A stretch of 64,000 bases of DNA from DATFRY01 sp035489015 (GTDB lineage: Bacteria > Myxococcota_A > Polyangia > Haliangiales > Haliangiaceae): contig DATHKR010000338.1 of assembly GCA_035489015.1 (NCBI GenBank), forward strand, positions 26,309 through 90,308. Direction: 5' to 3'. The translations under genes and the position numbers were made by a program. Numbering within the stretch: the stretch's first letter is position 1; each line of letters begins with the position of its first letter. Positions 7,497 to 14,679 of the stretch are shown here, piece after piece. The notes beneath the pieces were generated by a model. The model ran no database searches. It had not been told where the DNA came from and worked only from the letters and a program-made list of their open reading frames with translations.

Positions 7497-7819
7497 TTCG
7501 GCTCCTTGGTGGGCACTGTGAGGGCTTCGGCCAGTTGCAGAACCGGAGCCTCATCGGGGTATCCGCAGCGCTGTTCCTCGAAGAACCAGGCACTGCCGGG
7601 CATGGAGCAGTCGGCGCCGACGGGGTGCCGGTCGACGTAGGCGAACTTCTTGGCGGATGCCATGTGTTCGTCGCAGGCGAGCCCGTTCTCCATCGCGACG
7701 TCCCAGGCGATGTGCCAGGTGGCGGGCCGCATGCAGGTGTCGGCGTCGGTGTCGCCGGGCGAGTACCCGCAGGGCTGGCGGCTGGTGTCCATCTCCCGGC
7801 CGAGCGGCGGTGTGATCAC
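7493..7819 (-). CDS. Hypothetical Cys-containing protein (108 aa)
   Basis: GTG start overlapping the upstream stop (GTGA); an internal ATG ten codons in is an alternative. Five Cys and several His are spread through the chain ('PCGYSPGD', 'ACDEH', 'RCGYPDE'), suggesting a metal site. No family recognised. Confidence 0.6.
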   Translation of the reverse strand: MITPPLGREMDTSRQPCGYSPGDTDADTCMRPATWHIAWDVAMENGLACDEHMASAKKFAYVDRHPVGADCSMPGSAWFFEEQRCGYPDEAPVLQLAEALTVPTKEPK

Positions 7820-8295
7820 TTCGGCTCCTCGATGTCCGTGCCGCGCCACGCCTTCGGGTCGTGTTTGTGGTCGCGGTCGGGCATGACGATGGTGTCGCGA
7901 CGCAGGCCGTAGCCGATGACGTCGCCCGGCTGCATGTGCGGGTTGCCTGCGGAGGTGCCGGTGCAGGCGTCGGCGGGCCCGCAGTCGTCGCCTTGGTGGC
8001 GGCCGTGCTGGCACCGGTCGAGGTCCGTGAGGATCTTGACGAGTCCGGCGGTGTCCGCGAGAGACCGCGCGAACAGCGTGGAGGGTTCGGTCTGTTCGGT
8101 GCGGGCGAGGGCGTGGTCGATGCCGTCGATGGTGCTTTCGATCTTGGCGTGGAGTGGTGAATACATGACGCGGTCCGCGCAGTGGAGGGCGGCGTTCATT
8201 TCGGCGTGCGCGCCGAGATGTTTCAGCGCGGCGATCAGGGCGATCTGCGCTTTCTCCAGTTCGCGGCGGAGGTCGGTGATCGTGGGGTCGGTCAT
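7816..8295 (-). CDS. Hypothetical protein (159 aa)
   Basis: ATG preceded by GGAA. Residues 1-90 form long helices ('LRRELEKAQIALIAALKHLG'). The C-terminal half has a Cys/His cluster ('CQHGRHQGDDCGPADAC') followed by a basic/acidic tail. Function unknown; it belongs to the same zinc-protein-rich group. Confidence 0.6.
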   Translation of the reverse strand: MTDPTITDLRRELEKAQIALIAALKHLGAHAEMNAALHCADRVMYSPLHAKIESTIDGIDHALARTEQTEPSTLFARSLADTAGLVKILTDLDRCQHGRHQGDDCGPADACTGTSAGNPHMQPGDVIGYGLRRDTIVMPDRDHKHDPKAWRGTDIEEPK

Positions 8296-8332
8296 ATCGG
8301 TTCCATTCAGGTCGAGTTGGTGGTGGCTGGCG

Positions 8333-8752
8333 CTACTCGGCATCCATCCGGACGCCGACGGTCCGCAGGTATCGCGCGTAGTCACGAGCCCATCCGTCGG
8401 GGTCCTCGAAGTTGGACCGCGCGGGTATGAACTCGACCCGGTACCCGCCTTTGACCCACAGCCGGTCAAGTTGCCGGCGCGCGTTGACCACAGAGTCGAA
8501 GATCGCGTCTTGCTTGAGGGCGTTGCATATCTGGCAGGCCGCGACGCAGTTCGCTCTGTCGCCCTCCCGGCCGGTCCAGGAGACGGGGATGAAGTGGTCG
8601 ACCTGCATCCGAAGGACGCGCGGTTCATGGCCGGGCCTGCTGACGACCGACCCGAAGATGATCTGGCAGTAGGCGCAGGCGAAACCCGTTTCCGCGGCGA
8701 TGATCCATCGCTGAGTGTCGGTCCAGTGCTTCAGGTGCCGATCTACTTCCAC
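8333..8752 (-). CDS. HNH endonuclease
   Basis: 139 aa. Zinc pairs CAYC (26-29) and CQIC (73-76) bracket the HNH core: V-D-H (51-53), Asn68 and the following helix. HNH nucleases nick or cut DNA with one metal ion; in phages they act in packaging, homing or recombination. The GTG start lies inside the end of the upstream gene. Its Shine-Dalgarno (AGGGG) forms one arm of a 22-bp palindrome (8761-8782), so translation probably depends on ribosomes opening the hairpin. Confidence 0.87.
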   Translation of the reverse strand: MEVDRHLKHWTDTQRWIIAAETGFACAYCQIIFGSVVSRPGHEPRVLRMQVDHFIPVSWTGREGDRANCVAACQICNALKQDAIFDSVVNARRQLDRLWVKGGYRVEFIPARSNFEDPDGWARDYARYLRTVGVRMDAE

Positions 8753-9015
8753 TGCCGAATCCCCTCAGGGGCCCCTGAGGGGCCTGTAGTTCGTTGACCG
8801 CTAGAGCTTTGCGTTTTCTGGTCCTGAGGCCGGGAGGCGGGCGCACAGCCACACTCCCGGGCCTCCTGCGGTCCGACCGGATCCTCGGATGCGACCCGAG
8901 CCGCCCCCAGCGCCCGTATCCCCGCCCGGAGCTGAACCGCCTCCCCGGCGAGCAACGTGCCCCGCTCCGCCCGGTCGACGAGATGCAGGAGCTCGGCGAT
9001 CGTCGGCCCGCTCAC
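8743..9015 (-). CDS. Hypothetical protein (90 aa)
   Basis: GTG start coupled by GTGA. Helical first half ('IAELLHLVDRAERGTLLAGEAVQLRAG' region), low-complexity second half. The last codons overlap the HNH gene start and contain the palindrome, so translating this gene would melt the structure that hides the HNH ribosome site. Confidence 0.55.
   Translation of the reverse strand: MSGPTIAELLHLVDRAERGTLLAGEAVQLRAGIRALGAARVASEDPVGPQEARECGCAPASRPQDQKTQSSSGQRTTGPSGAPEGIRQWK
8761..8782. promoter_or_regulatory. 22-bp perfect palindrome sequestering the HNH ribosome binding site
   Basis: CCCCTCAGGGG followed directly by its reverse complement. As RNA it folds into a 9-bp stem with a GGCC loop. The 3' arm, read on the minus strand, ends AGGGG eight bases before the HNH GTG, which is where the Shine-Dalgarno should be. 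Confidence 0.65.
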
Positions 9016-9200
9016 GACCCCGCCCCTTCACGTGCCGCCCGCCGTGCCCGCTTCCGGTCGGCGGCGGCCAGACACTGCAGCGCCCGCTCGATGACGACAG
9101 CCCGCACCTGCCCCGGGTACAGGGTCGTGAGGATGGCCTCCGACTGGGAGGTCAGGAGGCTGCGGGCCTGCGGACGGCGGGCCGGGGTTCGGTCGGTCAC
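9012..9200 (-). CDS. Hypothetical basic protein (62 aa)
   Basis: GTG start coupled by GTGA at both ends. Arg/Ala-rich, with a central helix ('SEAILTTLYPGQVRAVVIER'). No known family. Confidence 0.55.
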   Translation of the reverse strand: MTDRTPARRPQARSLLTSQSEAILTTLYPGQVRAVVIERALQCLAAADRKRARRAAREGAGS

Positions 9201-9418
9201 TGGCCCTCTTCCGCGGCGGGCCGCTCAGTGACGGTGGTGATCCGCTCCATCAGCCGGTGCTCCCAACTCGGCTGCTGCTCGCGGCGGGCGGCGAGCTTCG
9301 CCAGGGCCTGGGGCTTGGACCTCCAGGTGAAGTGGACCCCTGACGCCTGCTGCCACGGCTGACCCGGGGCGGGGCGGGACTGGATGAAGTACGCGAGGGC
9401 GGTGATGTTCTCGGGCAT
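9197..9418 (-). CDS. Hypothetical protein (73 aa)
   Basis: ATG with AAGGAG nine bases upstream, one of the strongest ribosome sites here, since the gene follows a 77-base gap with a hairpin. Compact, with aromatic residues ('YFIQSR', 'VHFTWRS'). Function unknown. Confidence 0.6.
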   Translation of the reverse strand: MPENITALAYFIQSRPAPGQPWQQASGVHFTWRSKPQALAKLAARREQQPSWEHRLMERITTVTERPAAEEGQ

Positions 9419-9460
9419 GGGGTTCTCCTTCGGGTCGGGTTGGGATGCTGGGTGGGCGCC

Positions 9461-9481
9461 GCCCCGGTCGGCAGCCGGGGC
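9461..9481. terminator. Hairpin after the first methyltransferase
   Basis: 7-bp stem GCCCCGG/CCGGGGC with a 7-base loop, between the methyltransferase stop (9496) and the next gene. Weak terminator or RNA-processing site. Confidence 0.4.
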
Positions 9482-9495
9482 AGTGTGGGGTGGGG

Positions 9496-10389
9496 TCACG
9501 GGGTGTCGAACGCGAGAACGCCCTGCGTGAACCGCTCTCTGGCGAGGTCGTGGTACGCCGCGTTGAGGTCGATACCGACGTACTGGCATCCGAGCTGTAC
9601 GGCTGCAGCGCCCGTCGTCCCAGACCCGGAGAACAGATCCAGCACGGTTCCGCCAGGACGGCAACCAGCCCGAATGCAGCGCAGCGGCAGGTCGATGGGG
9701 AACACAGCCTCATGGGCTCCCGGATAAGAACCCGTAGGGATGGCCCACACGTCGCCGGGATTACGGCCCCGAGCCACCTGCTCCGGATTCAGCCGCGAGT
9801 CGTTGGGGCAGGTGTAGGGCTCCCGGACCGCGTCAAGGTTGAACGCATACCGCTGGCTCTTGGTCAGCAGATAGAGCTTCTCGTGCCTGCTGGACATGCG
9901 GTCACGGACCGGCTCAGGCTTGGCGTTGATCTTGTGCCAGGCGATCTCGTTACGGAGGACCCATCCGTCGTCCTGGAGCGCCATGGCTACCCGCGCCGGA
10001 ATCATGAGCAGGTTTTTCGGGGCGAAGCCTGGGACCCGGGTTCGACCGGGGACGCGATCCAGGTGTGCGCCGCCTATGAGCCTGCCGCCGCGGTTGCCGC
10101 CTTGCCCGCCAGCGCTGTAGGAGTCGCCGAGGTTCAACCACAGCGTTCCGTCATCGGTCAACACCCGGCGCGCTTCGGTGAATACGGCACGCATGGTGGC
10201 GACATACTCCGGAAGCGTTGCCTCCAGCCCGTACTGCCCGTCGATGCCGTATGAGCGGAGCCCGTAGTAGGGCGGGCTGGTGACGATGCAGTCCACGGAC
10301 CCGTCGGGGAGGGTACGCAGCTGCTCCAGCGCGTCGCCGAGGAGGAGCGTCACTTGCTCGTCCTGGTAGTAGGGCGGCTGCTCGCTCAT
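9496..10389 (-). CDS. DNA methyltransferase, beta-class (N4-C or N6-A)
   Basis: 297 aa. Catalytic motif IV TSPPYY comes first (37-42) and the SAM-binding motif I DLFSGSGTT near the end (251-259), the circular order of beta-class amino methyltransferases. SPPY rather than DPPY makes N4-cytosine likely, but N6-adenine is possible. The target domain lies between. Coupled to the upstream gene by ATGA. No restriction enzyme is adjacent, so it is probably a solitary phage methylase protecting the genome against host restriction. Confidence 0.88.
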   Translation of the reverse strand: MSEQPPYYQDEQVTLLLGDALEQLRTLPDGSVDCIVTSPPYYGLRSYGIDGQYGLEATLPEYVATMRAVFTEARRVLTDDGTLWLNLGDSYSAGGQGGNRGGRLIGGAHLDRVPGRTRVPGFAPKNLLMIPARVAMALQDDGWVLRNEIAWHKINAKPEPVRDRMSSRHEKLYLLTKSQRYAFNLDAVREPYTCPNDSRLNPEQVARGRNPGDVWAIPTGSYPGAHEAVFPIDLPLRCIRAGCRPGGTVLDLFSGSGTTGAAAVQLGCQYVGIDLNAAYHDLARERFTQGVLAFDTP

Positions 10390-11645
10390 CGCTGCGCCCC
10401 CTCGGCCAGGCAGACCGAGTAGCCCTTGGAGCGGCAGGCAGGGCACCGGATCGCGATCCCGGGAGCGTGCTGGACAGGTCGCTCCGCCTCGCCCTGCTGC
10501 GCCTCGTCGGCCCGCAACTCCCGTCCGCAGCGCGCGCCCTTCAACCACTCCCGCACGACGCCCGTGGTGACAGGCCGCTGTTCCCGGTCGGCGATGTCGC
10601 AGCATTCGGCGACGAACGCCAGGGCGTCCTGCGCGCGGTACAGCTGGAGGCCAAGGTCGTCGGCGAGATCGCGGTTCTCCTCGGCGGTCAGATCATCCGC
10701 GTCGGGCTTGGTCTGCTGTGCCTCGTCGGCCCGGCGGCGGAGCTCGGTCTCGATGAGGCGGGCCCCCCGGATCGCGCCGAGGAAGTCCGGCGAGTCGCGG
10801 TCCGTGCGGCGCAGGAAGCGGGCCGCCTCGCGCCAGCCCTCTGCGGGGGTGCCGAAGGGCTCCATCCCGCAGGCGTCGCAGCTGCCGCACGTGTCCACGC
10901 AGACCAGTTCCGCGCCCTCGCGGTCGAGTTCGGCCAGTTCCTCGGCATCCGCCAGCACAGCCGCCCGGCCCCCGCGGAGGCGCTCGAACTCGGCGTCCTG
11001 CTCGCGCAGGTGGGCCTCCATGTCCCGCATGTCCCCACGAATGCAGGCCAGCTGGCGGTTGAGCTCGGCGCGTTCAGCCCGCAGCCGCGTGATGGTGGCC
11101 CCCATCTTGACGGCCGCCCGTTCGGCGGGTGCGGGATACCAGATCCGCCCCGGCCGGTCCGAGTGCGTCTCGTGCCCGGCCTCCTTCGCGCACTGGACGT
11201 CGAGCAGCGGCTCACGGGACGGGCACGCTCTGCGGTGCGCCCGGTCGGCGGGTGCGGTGAGGGCGGCCGCCGTCAACTCCGCCGCCCGCTCCTCGATCGC
11301 ATCCCACGGCGCACCCGTCCCGAGACCCAACGCCTCCGACAGGGCCAGGCGGTGATCGGAGTCCGACGGCTTGCGCGGCGCGTGGTGCGGGCAGTCGCTC
11401 CCGAAATGCCAGCCGCCGATCATGTCGACGGTGTCGTTCGGCCCGCACAGCCGGGGCTCGCCGCCCTGCCGGGTCCACGGGACACACGTACAGCCGTCAG
11501 TGCCGAACTCAGGCGCCGGGGCGGGGACCTGGCAGTCCGCGCACGGCTCCGGGACCTCCCGGACATCACCGTTGCCGTGGTCCTCCATGGCGGCGAACAC
11601 CGGGTCGATCTTCGTGCCCTTGCAGCGGGCGCAGATGGTGGTCAT
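10386..11645 (-). CDS. Hypothetical zinc-finger and coiled-coil protein (419 aa)
   Basis: N-terminal C-x2-C pairs ('CARCKGTK', 'CADC'), a Cys/His block near 50-90, a long helical section rich in Arg/Glu (about 175-240), another Cys cluster ('CVDTCGSCDAC'), and a C-terminal C-x2-C. The multiple zinc sites suggest a nucleic-acid-associated protein, but I recognise no family. ATGA overlaps on both sides place it firmly in the replication operon between a nuclease and a methyltransferase. Confidence 0.65.
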   Translation of the reverse strand: MTTICARCKGTKIDPVFAAMEDHGNGDVREVPEPCADCQVPAPAPEFGTDGCTCVPWTRQGGEPRLCGPNDTVDMIGGWHFGSDCPHHAPRKPSDSDHRLALSEALGLGTGAPWDAIEERAAELTAAALTAPADRAHRRACPSREPLLDVQCAKEAGHETHSDRPGRIWYPAPAERAAVKMGATITRLRAERAELNRQLACIRGDMRDMEAHLREQDAEFERLRGGRAAVLADAEELAELDREGAELVCVDTCGSCDACGMEPFGTPAEGWREAARFLRRTDRDSPDFLGAIRGARLIETELRRRADEAQQTKPDADDLTAEENRDLADDLGLQLYRAQDALAFVAECCDIADREQRPVTTGVVREWLKGARCGRELRADEAQQGEAERPVQHAPGIAIRCPACRSKGYSVCLAEGAQR

Positions 11646-12364
11646 GCGGACATCTCCTCTGGGTCGTCGGTGTCGGCGCGAGGTCCGGTGACGCGGTGGA
11701 ACGTGAAGTCGGGGTCGCCGGAGCTGGCCCCGTGTGCGCCCGCGAGCGGGCCGCGGCAGGCCCGGCAGCACGGCGAGTCGAACCAGGTGACCTGGGCGCA
11801 GTCGGGGCATCGGGTCAGCCAGGCGTTGCTGCGGCGCGTGGATGTCCAGGTGGGGTGGCCACCGTGGCGGCGGCGAAGTCTGGCCAGGGAGTGCAGCGGC
11901 CAGTGGTTGAACGGGCCGCCGGCCGTGGTGTCCAGCGACTTGGGCGGGTGGCCTATGAGGACCAGTTCACCGCCGGGGAACGGGCAGTCGCAGGTGAGGC
12001 CGTGGCAATCGCACGCCCTGGTTGATCCAAGCTCGTAGGCCTTCTCGATCCTCGGGACGCCTGGCCCTTTGACCTCGATCCAAGTGCCTGTCAGCGGGAG
12101 CCAGAAGTCGGGTATGTACCGGGCTCCCGAGGGGAGGTCGATCGTCTGCGGTTCGTACTCCCAGGCGACGTTGAGCTCATCGAGGGTGCACGCCCACGAC
12201 GCCTCCAGGGCTGAGCGGAACGTCGTGCCGCGGTAGACGGTGGGCAGGGCCTCGATGGTCATGCCGCCGGCGAGGGCGCCGGGGCTGCCGGCCGGGTTCT
12301 CCTGTCGGGCATGCCTTGATTCGATGCGGTCGAGGAAGGCTTCGAAGGCGTTGCGTTGGCTCAC
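11642..12364 (-). CDS. PD-(D/E)XK nuclease-like protein with C-terminal zinc ribbon
   Basis: 240 aa from a GTG coupled to the helicase stop. The segment 45-100 has the nuclease pattern: Glu54, then I-P-D-F (Asp86) and W-I-E-V-K-G (Glu97, Lys99). It resembles TnsA- or VRR-type restriction-like folds. Cys pairs around 125-135 and 190-205 suggest zinc. Immediately downstream of the helicase, it could process replication or recombination intermediates. Cleavage specificity unknown. Confidence 0.75.
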   Translation of the reverse strand: MSQRNAFEAFLDRIESRHARQENPAGSPGALAGGMTIEALPTVYRGTTFRSALEASWACTLDELNVAWEYEPQTIDLPSGARYIPDFWLPLTGTWIEVKGPGVPRIEKAYELGSTRACDCHGLTCDCPFPGGELVLIGHPPKSLDTTAGGPFNHWPLHSLARLRRRHGGHPTWTSTRRSNAWLTRCPDCAQVTWFDSPCCRACRGPLAGAHGASSGDPDFTFHRVTGPRADTDDPEEMSA

Positions 12365-13689
12365 CAGATCGCTCCTGTCGGGGAGTAGCCCGTGTACGGG
12401 TCGGCGTCGATGGGCTGGTAGGAGGTCCACGGCCAGGCGATGCCCTGCTTGATGAACTTGGGCCAGTCGCGTTCGTCGCGCATACCGCGCCAGGGGACGA
12501 CGGCCCGGCCACGGGCGCCTTCGTGGTTCTGTGCGGACTTCTCGTCGTCGACGGGTCGCAGGCCGAACCCGAACTCGGGCCAGCGCATCCACAGCGAGCT
12601 GCCGAGGGGGCGCAGGCTGCGGGGTCCGATGCCGTTGCCGTGGGGGGCGTGGGCTTCCATGAGGACGGCGCATCCGGCGGTGGCGCGGGCCTCGTCGATC
12701 ACGACGGACACCTTGCGGGCGAGCTCTTCGTCGTTGGGGTTCCCGGCGTGCAGCCGGTAGACGGGGCCGATGATCAGCACCTGGGGTTTGATCTTCTCGA
12801 TGCGGCGCATCAGCCACGCCCGGTCTGCGGGGCGGGTCAGGTCGAGGCCCTGGGGGCGGCACTCGATGTGGAACTGGCCGCGCTTGACGGGCCGTTCGAC
12901 GGACTCGGCAGCGGCGAGCATGGGCCGGAACTTGCGGCGGGAGGCGGGCGCCCCGTTCTCGCAGTCGAGGGTCAGGACGCGGACGGGCTCGATGGTCTCC
13001 CCGGTCCGGAACGGGTGGAGGCCCGCGGCGAGGGTGACGGAGATCTGGCGCAGCAGGGTGGACTTCCCGCCGCCTTCGGACGCGGTGAGGATCAGCCGGT
13101 CCTGGTGTTCGAGGAGGCCGGGGACGACCCAGTCGTAGGTGTCCTCGTGGTTGACGAAGTCGAGAATGTCCTCGGTGGGCAGTTCTTCGGCTGCGGCGCC
13201 CTGGTCGCGGAGTTCGCGGATCTGGGTGACGGCCCGCTCGACGAGCTCGGGCGTTGCAGTGGTCGTGCCGTAGGCGGTTTCGCTGAGGTCGGTGGCGAGA
13301 CTGATGACGGCCCGGCGCTGCGCACGGTCCATGACGATGTCCGCGTACTCGGCGGCGTTCGCGGGGCTGGTCGCGGTAAATGTCCAGCTGGCCAGCTGGT
13401 GGATGTACGAGGGCCCGCCGGCCCGGGTGAGGCGTCCGGTGTCGCCAAGGTGCTTGGACAGGGTGATCGGGTCGACTGCCTTGCCGGCCGCGGCCATCTC
13501 GCCCATGGCGGTGAGGATCAGCGTGTGGGCGGGCTGGTAGCAGGCGGCGGGGTCGAGGCGGTCGAGGACGGCGCGCAGGGCGGGGCGGCTGAAGAGGCTG
13601 GAGCCCAGCGCGGTGATCTCGGCGGAGATGTCCTGGGGTGGGGTGCGCGGGGTGTCGAGGTCGTCGGTGGGTTCGAGGTCGGTGGTCAT
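12361..13689 (-). CDS. Replicative helicase/ATPase (DnaB N-domain plus RepA-like RecA fold)
   Basis: 442 aa. Residues about 20-125 match the helical N-terminal domain of DnaB. Then comes a RecA-type ATPase with Walker A 'ASEGGGKST' (203-211) and a Walker B-like 'QVLIIGPVYRL' near 318-328, as in RepA hexameric helicases. It should unwind the phage origin. Its start and the initiator stop share one base (TGATG), so initiator and helicase are co-translated, the arrangement of lambda O and P. Confidence 0.87.
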   Translation of the reverse strand: MTTDLEPTDDLDTPRTPPQDISAEITALGSSLFSRPALRAVLDRLDPAACYQPAHTLILTAMGEMAAAGKAVDPITLSKHLGDTGRLTRAGGPSYIHQLASWTFTATSPANAAEYADIVMDRAQRRAVISLATDLSETAYGTTTATPELVERAVTQIRELRDQGAAAEELPTEDILDFVNHEDTYDWVVPGLLEHQDRLILTASEGGGKSTLLRQISVTLAAGLHPFRTGETIEPVRVLTLDCENGAPASRRKFRPMLAAAESVERPVKRGQFHIECRPQGLDLTRPADRAWLMRRIEKIKPQVLIIGPVYRLHAGNPNDEELARKVSVVIDEARATAGCAVLMEAHAPHGNGIGPRSLRPLGSSLWMRWPEFGFGLRPVDDEKSAQNHEGARGRAVVPWRGMRDERDWPKFIKQGIAWPWTSYQPIDADPYTGYSPTGAIW

Positions 13690-14606
13690 CAGAAGATCCC
13701 TCGTTCTTCGGGGCTCTGGCCGGCGACGGCGCGGAGATGGGAACGCTGCTGTCGGTCGGCGGTCTTCTTCGCGTCATCCCTGATCCACTTCTGCCAGGCG
13801 TCGGGCCAGGAGCGGCGGTCGACGCCGGTGGATCGGTAGTGGCTGACGAACTGCTGCGTGGAGTGCTCGATGTCGACGGCCGCCCCGAAGGTGAGGTTCG
13901 CCCAGCGGCGCATCGTGTCGGTGACGGCGAAGCCTGCGTCGTCGATGGGGGCTTCGCCGGGCGGCGCGGACTCGCGCGCACTACTACCTGCACCCTCCCC
14001 ACCTACATCAGCCATAGAAGGGGTACGGGTACGGGTCGGGTCGGGAACGCGCGTGCGCGGGGCAGCGTCTCCGGCACCGTCTCGCGACGCGTCTTGAGAC
14101 GCATCTGTAGATGCGTCTACATCCTGGTCGTCGGCAGGCGGTTCCGGCTCAGGTCCGTTGCCCCGGGACTTCTTCCGCCACCGCTGCTGACGTGCAGACT
14201 TGGCCTCACGCTCGGCGCGAACCTGCTCGGCGGTGGGGTTGTACTCGTGGTAGTCGTGGATCTCCCAACCGCGTACTTTCGTGTCGTTGTTCGCGGCACG
14301 AACTTCGACGCGACTTTGACGCGACTTCGACACGACGGCGGCACGAACTTGACGCGACGGCGGCACGAACGCGGCACGAACGCGCGTCGACGGCACCCAC
14401 AGGCCGACGTCAACGAGCTCCGCGGCCGCACCTTTGGCTCCCCGGATGTCGGCGACGAGGCGCAGTTCGGTCTCGGCGACGAAGCCGTCCGTGAGGTTCT
14501 CGGCGGACCAGCAGATCGCGGAGACGTACAGGCGGAAGGCGCGGTCGGAGAGCGGACGCACCTTGCGGTTCATCGGGAACCGGTCGTCGAACTTGGCCCA
14601 AGGCAT
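13689..14606 (-). CDS. Replication initiator / replisome organizer
   Basis: 305 aa. The N-terminus ('MPWAKFDDRFPMNRKVRPLSD' region) is the winged-helix opening of phage initiators. The middle is a basic, then acidic linker, and the C-terminus (about 215-295) is a helical domain of the kind that loads helicase. An 11-bp iteron array lies in the coding sequence for residues 71-104, and a dyad cluster in that for the Asp/Ala/Ser linker (163-173). This is how lambda places its origin inside gene O. ATG with an AGAGAAG site. Confidence 0.8.
   Translation of the reverse strand: MPWAKFDDRFPMNRKVRPLSDRAFRLYVSAICWSAENLTDGFVAETELRLVADIRGAKGAAAELVDVGLWVPSTRVRAAFVPPSRQVRAAVVSKSRQSRVEVRAANNDTKVRGWEIHDYHEYNPTAEQVRAEREAKSARQQRWRKKSRGNGPEPEPPADDQDVDASTDASQDASRDGAGDAAPRTRVPDPTRTRTPSMADVGGEGAGSSARESAPPGEAPIDDAGFAVTDTMRRWANLTFGAAVDIEHSTQQFVSHYRSTGVDRRSWPDAWQKWIRDDAKKTADRQQRSHLRAVAGQSPEERGIF
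14086..14118. repeat. Dyad cluster in the initiator gene
   Basis: AGACGCATC (14097-14105) and GATGCGTCT (14110-14118) form a perfect 9-bp dyad around TGTA. GACGCGTCT directly to the left (14086-14094) forms a second, imperfect dyad with the first arm. It lies about 180 bases from the iterons, within coding sequence. Confidence 0.6.
14295..14394. repeat. Nine 11-bp iterons: probable replication origin
   Basis: Units start at 14295, then 14307, 14318, 14329, 14340, 14351, 14362, 14373 and 14384. All are exactly 11 bases apart except one extra base after the first. Typical units are GGCACGAACGC, GACGCGACTTT and GACACGACGGC. Four copies of GCGGCACGAAC are identical. The period of 11 is not a codon multiple, so the repeat is maintained at DNA level. 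Position inside the initiator gene suggests the initiator binds here. Confidence 0.75.
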
Positions 14607-14679
14607 GTGCAGCTTCTCTCGAAAGTACGGTGCGGATAGGAGGTGCGGTGGTGGCCGGCCGGTCAGGGCCCGGCGGCGG

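Noticed and set aside
9496..10389. A complete restriction-modification system
   Set aside because: No recognisable restriction nuclease neighbours any of the three methylases; the nearby HNH and PD-(D/E)XK proteins are coupled to other genes.
14281..14400. A CRISPR array at the repeat cluster
   Set aside because: Units are 11 bases, contiguous and without spacers, inside a coding gene. They fit iterons.
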